Below are positions 5,834-10,380 of a stretch of DNA of 10,380 bases, piece by piece. The position numbers were made by a program, and so were the translations under genes. The stretch lies in the NCBI GenBank assembly GCA_026395935.1, contig JAPLXT010000117.1, forward strand, positions 1 to 10,380, written 5' to 3'. Every line of letters begins with the position of its first letter. The first letter of the stretch is position 1. This DNA is from Candidatus Nomurabacteria bacterium. GTDB taxonomy: Bacteria > Patescibacteriota > Minisyncoccia > Phycocordibacterales > UBA9973. The notes beneath the pieces were generated by a model. It ran no database searches and was not told the DNA's origin. It was given only the letters and a program-made list of their open reading frames with translations.

Positions 5834-7021
5834 ATGAAAGTTTTAGCCATAGAAACATCGTGTGATGATACAGGAATAAGTATATTGGAAGTCAAAAAAT
5901 CTGGTAAAAATGATATCTTTAAGATTTTAGCCAATAATACAAATTCACAAGTTAAAATCCATAGAGAATTTGGAGGAGTTTTCCCTATGATGGCAAAAAG
6001 AGAGCACCAGAAAAATTTACCAATAGTTCTAGACGAGACGCTTAAGCAAGCTAAAATTAAAATGGAGAAAATCGACGTTATCGCCGTCACATACGGACCA
6101 GGACTCGAGCCAGCTCTCTGGACTGGAATAGTCTTCGCAAAAGAACTATCCCTAAAATATAAAATCCCAATAATAAAAGTGAACCATATGGAAGGACACA
6201 TTTTCTCTATATTTCCTAAGAAGGGTAAAACTTTCACTATCAATTCTGGCGAAAAGATATTTCCAATGCTCTCACTTTTAGTTTCCGGTGGACATACTGA
6301 ATTCATCTTAGTGAAAGATTGGCACAAATACAAAAAGATCGGACAGACTCGCGACGACGCAGCTGGAGAAGCTTTTGACAAGGTGGCTCGTATGCTTGGA
6401 CTGCAATATCCGGGAGGACCAGAGATTTCCAAAATGGCGAGTGAAGAGCGGAAAAAGAATTTAATTCCCCTCCCCCTTACCAAGGGGGAGGCTGGGAGGG
6501 GGTTCCCAGAAATTAAGAACCCCTCCTCAATCCTCCCCTTAGTAAGGGGAGGAGGAATTCAAATACAACTCCCCCGCCCTATGATTCATTCTAAAGATTA
6601 TGACTTTTCATTTTCTGGGTTGAAAACTGCAGTACTGTACCTAATACGAGATTTGAAAGAGAAAAATGCAAAAGTATTAGACAACATAAATATTAAACAA
6701 AAAATAGCTTGTGAATTTGAAGATGCAGTTGTTGAGACTTTGGTTTATAAAACAATCAAAGCTATTAAGCAATACAAAATCAAAACTCTAATAGTAGGAG
6801 GTGGAGTTTCCGCAAATACTCACTTACAAGAAGTAATGAAAAATGAAATTAAAAAACTAAGGAAGTCCGACTTCCTTAATATTAAAACCCACTTCCCTAT
6901 CAAAAGTCTCACAGGCGACAACGCCCTCATGATAGGAATCGCGGGATATTATGAAAGCAGAAACAAAAAGTTTGTAAAAAATTTAAAATCTCTAAAAGCT
7001 CAAGGAAATTTATCTTTATAG
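5834..7021 (+). CDS. tsaD: TsaD, tRNA N6-adenosine threonylcarbamoyltransferase, with an in-frame repeat insertion
   Basis: TsaD transfers the threonylcarbamoyl group to A37 of ANN-decoding tRNAs (t6A), acting in the cytoplasm with TsaB and TsaE. Family motifs are clear: IETSCDDT (6-13), EFGGVFP (45-51), GPGLEPAL (88-95), metal-binding NHMEGH (His118, His122), SGGHTE (151-156), DDAAGEAFDKVARMLGL (174-190), YPGGP (192-196), PRPM (247-250), DFSFSGLKTA (257-266), GGGVSAN (322-328) and GDNALMIG (361-368). At 395 residues it is longer than the usual 335-345. About 32 extra residues (211-242) come from a GC-rich inverted-repeat element placed just before the PRPM motif, in a region that is a surface loop in the family. 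A further short insertion is visible around 129-141. The frame is intact through the insertion, so the gene is probably functional. It heads the plus-strand cluster, and its TAG stop is 6 bases before the first possible valS ATG. Confidence 0.93.
   Translation: MKVLAIETSCDDTGISILEVKKSGKNDIFKILANNTNSQVKIHREFGGVFPMMAKREHQKNLPIVLDETLKQAKIKMEKIDVIAVTYGPGLEPALWTGIVFAKELSLKYKIPIIKVNHMEGHIFSIFPKKGKTFTINSGEKIFPMLSLLVSGGHTEFILVKDWHKYKKIGQTRDDAAGEAFDKVARMLGLQYPGGPEISKMASEERKKNLIPLPLTKGEAGRGFPEIKNPSSILPLVRGGGIQIQLPRPMIHSKDYDFSFSGLKTAVLYLIRDLKEKNAKVLDNINIKQKIACEFEDAVVETLVYKTIKAIKQYKIKTLIVGGGVSANTHLQEVMKNEIKKLRKSDFLNIKTHFPIKSLTGDNALMIGIAGYYESRNKKFVKNLKSLKAQGNLSL
6463..6559. repeat. 97-bp GC-rich double-hairpin inverted repeat inserted in tsaD
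   Basis: Two 42-bp arms (6463-6504 and 6518-6559) are inverted copies of each other, with 31 of 42 positions matching when the second arm is reverse-complemented. They begin with AATTCC, end with GGTT, and are separated by a 13-bp spacer (6505-6517). Each arm also folds on itself: CTCCCCCTT/AAGGGGGAG with loop ACC at 6470-6490, and CCTCCCCTT/AAGGGGAGG at 6532-6552. The C/G-rich composition contrasts sharply with the AT-rich surroundings. It resembles dispersed palindromic elements such as the Rickettsia palindromic elements, which are known to insert in frame in genes; a relationship by descent is not claimed. Confidence 0.8.
6858..6878. repeat. Short perfect inverted repeat in tsaD
   Basis: TAAGGAAGT and ACTTCCTTA form a perfect 9-bp stem with a CCG loop. 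It lies within codons for RKSDFLN near residues 343-349, a part of TsaD that varies in length between GGGVSAN and GDNA. It may be a second, smaller palindromic insertion, or chance. Confidence 0.5.
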
Positions 7022-7045
7022 TAAAATATGTTATATTCTATATAT

Positions 7046-9220
7046 ATGAATGAGCCCAATATAGACCCAAAACTATTAAAACCATACGACCCGAAAGAAA
7101 CGGAAAATCGTATATATAAAATATGGGAAGAAAGTGGATTCTTTAATCCGGATATTTGTATTGAGAAAGGAGTAACTGATAAAGACGCAGAAACCTTTTC
7201 TATGGTTCTACCTCCTCCAAACGTTACAGGAACTTTACATCTAGGCCACGCCGCAACTTTAACTATTGAAGACATAATGACCCGTTTTGCTCGTATGCAA
7301 GGCAAACGTACTCTCTGGCTCCCAGGGACTGATCACGCTGCAATCGCTACACAATCTAAAGTAGAAAAAATATTGGAAAAAGAAGAAGGTAAAAGAAAAA
7401 CAGATTTAGGAAGAGAAGAATTCTTAAAACGAGTAGAAAAATTTGCACAAGAAAGTCACGATACAATAGTAACCCAATCCAAAAAAATGGGTGCATCTTT
7501 AGACTGGTCTCGTGAAGCTTATACATTAGATGACAAAAGAAATTTTGCAGTACGAACAGCATTTAAAAAAATGTATGATGATGGTCTTATATACCGTGGA
7601 CACAGAATAGTAAACTGGGACCCAAAAGGTCAAACAGTTATTTCTGATGATGAAATAGTATACAAAGAAGAAAAAACAAAATTCTATTATCTTAAATATG
7701 GACCTTTTATTATAGGTACCGCTCGTCCAGAAACTAAATTTGGGGACAAATATGTAGTAATGCATCCAAATGATAAAAGGTACAAGGAGTACAAAGATGG
7801 ACAGACAATAAATCTTGAATGGATAAATGGACCTATAACTGCAACTATTATAAAAGATGAAAGTATAGATATGGAATTCGGAACTGGAGTTATGACCATT
7901 ACTCCATGGCACTCAAATGTAGACTTTGAAATTGCTGAACGACATCATTTAGACAAAGAACAAATTATAGACAAGTATGGTAAATTACTTCCTATCGCAG
8001 GAGAATTTAGTGGTATAAAAATAAAAGATGCTAGAGAAAAAATAATAGTAAAACTAGAATCAAAGGGTCTTGTAGATAAAATTGAAGATTATGTTCACAA
8101 CATAGCTACTGCTGAAAGGTCTGAAGCTTTCATAGAACCACAAATAATGAATCAATGGTTTATAAATGTAAACAAACCCATCAAAGATCGCGAAAATAAA
8201 AGCTTAAAAGAATTAATGCTGGAAGCTGTACAAAACAAGGGAATAAATATTATTCCAGATCGTTTTGAAAAGGTTTACTATAACTGGATAGAAAATCTAC
8301 ATGACTGGTGTATTTCCCGTCAAATATGGTATGGGCATAGAATACCTGTTTGGTATAAAGAAAAAGAAATATATTGTGATATAGAAGAACCAAAAGAAAC
8401 TGGTTGGGAGCAAGATTCTGATACACTTGATACTTGGTTCTCTTCAGGACTTTGGACATTCTCTACTCTTGGATGGCCTGACCTAAATTCGTCTGATTTC
8501 AAAAAATATCACCCAACAAATATGCTTGAAACTGGATACGATATATTATTCTTCTGGATTGCTCGTATGATACTTATGAGTACTTACTTATTAGGAGTTG
8601 TACCATTTAAAAATGTATACCTACATGGTCTTGTCCGAGATGCCCAAGGACGAAAAATGAGTAAATCTCTTGGTAATTCTCTTGACCCCATAGATTTAGC
8701 CCAAAAGTATGGAACTGACGCTGTTCGTATGTCTCTTATTATCGGCACAGGTCCAGGTAATGATACAAAAATGTCTGAAGATAAAATACGAGCATACAAA
8801 AACTATGCAAATAAACTCTGGAATATAACTCGCTTTATTTTAAGTAATACTGAAAATATAAAGTATATTGAAAAATTTGAAAATTACGTAGAAAGAGAAA
8901 AAATATTAATAGAAGAAAGAGATAATATAATAAAAGATATTACTAAAGAAATGGAAGAATACAAATTTTATCTTGTTGGGGAAAAAATATATCACTATAC
9001 TTGGTCTCGACTTGCAGACATTATAATAGAAGAAAGTAAAGATATATTACAAAATGGTAGTGAGGAAGATAAAAATTCTCGTGCAGAGTTCCTACTAGAT
9101 ACATTGACTAAAATATTGAAAGTTCTTCACCCTTTCATGCCTTTCGTAACTGAAGAAATCTGGAGTATACTACACATAGATAATAAGAAATTATTAATGG
9201 TAGAGAAATGGCCAGAATAA
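7046..9220 (+). CDS. valS: Valyl-tRNA synthetase, compact form
   Basis: A class I aminoacyl-tRNA synthetase charging tRNA-Val with valine in the cytoplasm. In the 724-residue version the HIGH box is HLGH at 65-68 (within PPNVTGTLHLGHA) and KMSKS is at 537-541. The inserted editing domain carries TARPETKFGD (225-234) and FGTGVMTITPWHSNVDFEIA (starting about 278). LDTWFSSGLW and the FLLDTLTKILKVLHPFMPFVTEEIW end of the anticodon-binding domain place it as ValRS, not IleRS or LeuRS. The protein stops soon after that segment, so the C-terminal coiled-coil arm of long ValRS (about 880-950 residues) is absent; the stop is clean and no remnant follows. In the editing site the usual AHD is WHS, with the later Asp293 kept. 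An in-frame ATG at 7028 would add MLYSIY; 7046 is preferred because MNEPNIDPKLL resembles a natural start and the extra residues match nothing. No Shine-Dalgarno sequence precedes either ATG. Confidence 0.94.
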   Translation: MNEPNIDPKLLKPYDPKETENRIYKIWEESGFFNPDICIEKGVTDKDAETFSMVLPPPNVTGTLHLGHAATLTIEDIMTRFARMQGKRTLWLPGTDHAAIATQSKVEKILEKEEGKRKTDLGREEFLKRVEKFAQESHDTIVTQSKKMGASLDWSREAYTLDDKRNFAVRTAFKKMYDDGLIYRGHRIVNWDPKGQTVISDDEIVYKEEKTKFYYLKYGPFIIGTARPETKFGDKYVVMHPNDKRYKEYKDGQTINLEWINGPITATIIKDESIDMEFGTGVMTITPWHSNVDFEIAERHHLDKEQIIDKYGKLLPIAGEFSGIKIKDAREKIIVKLESKGLVDKIEDYVHNIATAERSEAFIEPQIMNQWFINVNKPIKDRENKSLKELMLEAVQNKGINIIPDRFEKVYYNWIENLHDWCISRQIWYGHRIPVWYKEKEIYCDIEEPKETGWEQDSDTLDTWFSSGLWTFSTLGWPDLNSSDFKKYHPTNMLETGYDILFFWIARMILMSTYLLGVVPFKNVYLHGLVRDAQGRKMSKSLGNSLDPIDLAQKYGTDAVRMSLIIGTGPGNDTKMSEDKIRAYKNYANKLWNITRFILSNTENIKYIEKFENYVEREKILIEERDNIIKDITKEMEEYKFYLVGEKIYHYTWSRLADIIIEESKDILQNGSEEDKNSRAEFLLDTLTKILKVLHPFMPFVTEEIWSILHIDNKKLLMVEKWPE

Positions 9221-9232
9221 TCAATAAATAAT

Positions 9233-9943
9233 ATGGACACATTATTAAGTAATCTAAGTACAATCCCATACGCAATATTAGTAGGAGTGGTACCAGCTTT
9301 ATTATGGTTATGGTTTTGGATGTATCAGGAAGATAGAGATGACCCTGAACCAATAATTCTTGTTATTGTAGCTTTTATATTAGGAGCAATCCTTGTCCTC
9401 GTAGCTATGTGGATGGAGAAATTTTCAATAAATTTTGTTAAAGATAATACCATGCAAATAATAGTTTGGGCTGGAATAGAAGAAATACTTAAACTAATTG
9501 GAGTCTCACTTATGATTTTTGGTAACAATATAATAAGAAGGCCTATAGACTATCCAATGTATTTCATTGCTACAGCACTTGGCTTTGCCGCTTTTGAAAA
9601 TGTTCTCTATCTCATCAAACCAATGAGTGCCAGTAATACTGTAGTGGGAATGTTAACTGGCAACTTGCGATTCCTCGGATCTACCCTTTTACACGCTATC
9701 GCAAGCTCAATGCTAGGAATTGCCTTGGGATTATCATTTTATTTAAAACAATACAGGGTATTTTACTTATTGATAGGAATAATTTGTGCTATAATATTGC
9801 ATAGTGTTTTCAATTTTTTTATAATGAAAGGAAATGGAGGAAATTTTCTTTCTGTTTTTGGGTTCTTATGGGTCGTCGCAATTATTAACATTCTTATATT
9901 TGAGAAATTAAAACGTATGACGATAGTTCAAGCTGTCTCATAA
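9233..9943 (+). CDS. PrsW family intramembrane metalloprotease
   Basis: A 236-residue multi-pass membrane protein with the PrsW motifs in order: the WFWMYQEDRDDPEP segment after the first helix (27-40), GIEEILK (81-87, with Glu83-Glu84 as the probable metal/catalytic pair), GFAAFENVLYL (117-127), LLHAIASSMLGIALG (152-166, His154) and ILHSVFNFF (188-196, His190 and Asn194). About seven hydrophobic stretches are visible (roughly 12-30, 41-60, 73-95, 110-128, 148-170, 176-198, 206-223). Bacillus PrsW cleaves an anti-sigma factor in the membrane; no anti-sigma or sigma gene is present here, so the substrate is unknown. All key residues are kept, so activity is likely. The gene starts 12 bases after valS and ends 9 bases before the small heat-shock gene, suggesting co-transcription and perhaps an envelope or protein-stress role. 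There is no Shine-Dalgarno sequence (caataaataat precedes the ATG). Confidence 0.85.
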   Translation: MDTLLSNLSTIPYAILVGVVPALLWLWFWMYQEDRDDPEPIILVIVAFILGAILVLVAMWMEKFSINFVKDNTMQIIVWAGIEEILKLIGVSLMIFGNNIIRRPIDYPMYFIATALGFAAFENVLYLIKPMSASNTVVGMLTGNLRFLGSTLLHAIASSMLGIALGLSFYLKQYRVFYLLIGIICAIILHSVFNFFIMKGNGGNFLSVFGFLWVVAIINILIFEKLKRMTIVQAVS

Positions 9944-9952
9944 ATATATATC

Positions 9953-10380
9953 ATGAAAAAAAGATCATTTTTAGAGCGTCTTACAGGAAGTATTCGTTTA
10001 GAAGATCAAGAGGAAGAAGAACAAAATGAATCCTCTTCTAATTCTATTAAAAAAATAAACCTAAATGTCAGAGATACAGAAAAATTAGTAAATAAAGAAA
10101 AAGATTCTAAGTGGGATGAAGATCAAGAAGCAGAGCTCACTATAGACTTATATCAAACAAATAGTGAAATCATCGTTCAAGCTATGATAGCAGGAGTACA
10201 TCCAGACAATTTAACCATAAATATAACGAGAGATTCTATAACTATTCAAGGCAAAAGAGAGGAGAATCAATCAATCAGTAGAGAAAATTATTTTGTTCAA
10301 GAACTTTTCTGGGGAACATTTTCAAGAACTATTGCATTACCTGAAGAAGTTAATCCAGAAGAAGCTGAAGCTATTGAGAA
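9953..10380 (+). CDS. Hsp20/alpha-crystallin small heat-shock protein (partial, C-terminus missing)
   Basis: The first 142 codons are present and the frame is open to the right edge. Small heat-shock proteins bind unfolding proteins without ATP, as oligomers in the cytoplasm. The alpha-crystallin domain starts near residue 60: a beta strand with ELTIDLYQT, then AMIAGVHPDNLTINI (77-91), DSITIQGKR (94-102), SRENYFVQELFWGTFSRTIALP (109-130) and EEVNPEEAEA (131-140), which is the usual strand order, including the FxRxxxLP signature. The N-terminal arm (1-58) is highly charged with a Glu run at 20-23 and lacks the hydrophobic character common in this region; it starts MKKRSFLERL. The missing part should hold the last strands and the C-terminal I-x-I tail. 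The ATG lies 9 bases after the PrsW stop with no Shine-Dalgarno sequence (atatatatc). Confidence 0.88.
   Translation, partial: MKKRSFLERLTGSIRLEDQEEEEQNESSSNSIKKINLNVRDTEKLVNKEKDSKWDEDQEAELTIDLYQTNSEIIVQAMIAGVHPDNLTINITRDSITIQGKREENQSISRENYFVQELFWGTFSRTIALPEEVNPEEAEAIE

Noticed and set aside
5773..6483. N-terminal extension of the kinase reading frame, open back to 6483 on the minus strand
   Set aside because: It is antisense to well-conserved tsaD codons, has no family resemblance, and the kinase domain begins naturally at the ATG at 5772.
6463..6559. Frameshift or pseudogene in tsaD at the GC-rich insertion
   Set aside because: The reading frame runs through without a stop and all catalytic motifs after it are intact.
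7022..7045. T-box leader or other riboswitch before valS
   Set aside because: At most 24 bases separate the tsaD stop from the chosen valS start, too few for a T-box, and none is visible in the tsaD 3' end.
7526..7912. 128-codon minus-strand reading frame and similar frames opposite valS
   Set aside because: They are Phe/Ile/Tyr-rich antisense shadows of valS with no recognisable domain; the valS frame carries clear synthetase motifs throughout.
1..10380. Alternative genetic code with UGA read as glycine, as in some Patescibacteria
   Set aside because: All genes read full length with the standard code and none has an in-frame TGA; stops used are TAA and TAG only.

Overview
The window looks like chromosomal DNA of an uncultivated Patescibacteria (Candidate Phyla Radiation) member, most likely of the Parcubacteria/Paceibacteria type. 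This is inferred from gene content and style: AT-rich DNA, tightly packed genes with gaps of 1 to 12 bases, compact enzyme versions (a valyl-tRNA synthetase of about 724 residues, a shortened MurE), and a cysteine-rich multi-zinc-ribbon protein of a type I associate with that group. The standard code fits: of eight complete genes, seven end in TAA and one in TAG, and none contains an in-frame TGA, so UGA is not recoded as glycine here.

Two divergent gene clusters meet at about 5773-5833. The minus-strand cluster reads leftwards: an adenylate-kinase-like P-loop kinase (5158-5772), murE (3754-5154), a perfect 32-bp palindrome (3719-3750), a 569-residue zinc-ribbon protein of unknown function (2001-3710), murD (662-1999), a small DUF1653 protein (418-657), and a DHH-family phosphoesterase related to family II pyrophosphatases that runs off the left edge (1-415). 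MurD and MurE act in cytoplasmic peptidoglycan precursor synthesis, adding the second and third residues of the stem peptide. The MurE motif points to meso-diaminopimelate.

The plus-strand cluster reads rightwards: tsaD (5834-7021, tRNA t6A modification), valS (7046-9220, valyl-tRNA synthetase), a PrsW-type membrane protease (9233-9943), and a small heat-shock protein cut by the right edge (9953-10380). It combines decoding functions with protein quality control.

Points worth a second look: (i) the zinc-ribbon protein has two terminal eight-cysteine modules with identical cysteine spacing, flanking a duplicated cysteine-rich core; (ii) a GC-rich 97-bp inverted-repeat element sits in frame inside tsaD and adds about 32 residues before the conserved PRPM motif; (iii) the perfect palindrome ends 8 bases before the zinc-ribbon start codon, where a ribosome binding site would normally be; (iv) several enzymes carry unusual active-site residues (MurD, the kinase, the DHH protein, the ValRS editing site); (v) almost no gene has a Shine-Dalgarno sequence. 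No tRNA, rRNA, CRISPR array or insertion sequence was seen, and there is no gene-free stretch over 300 bases.
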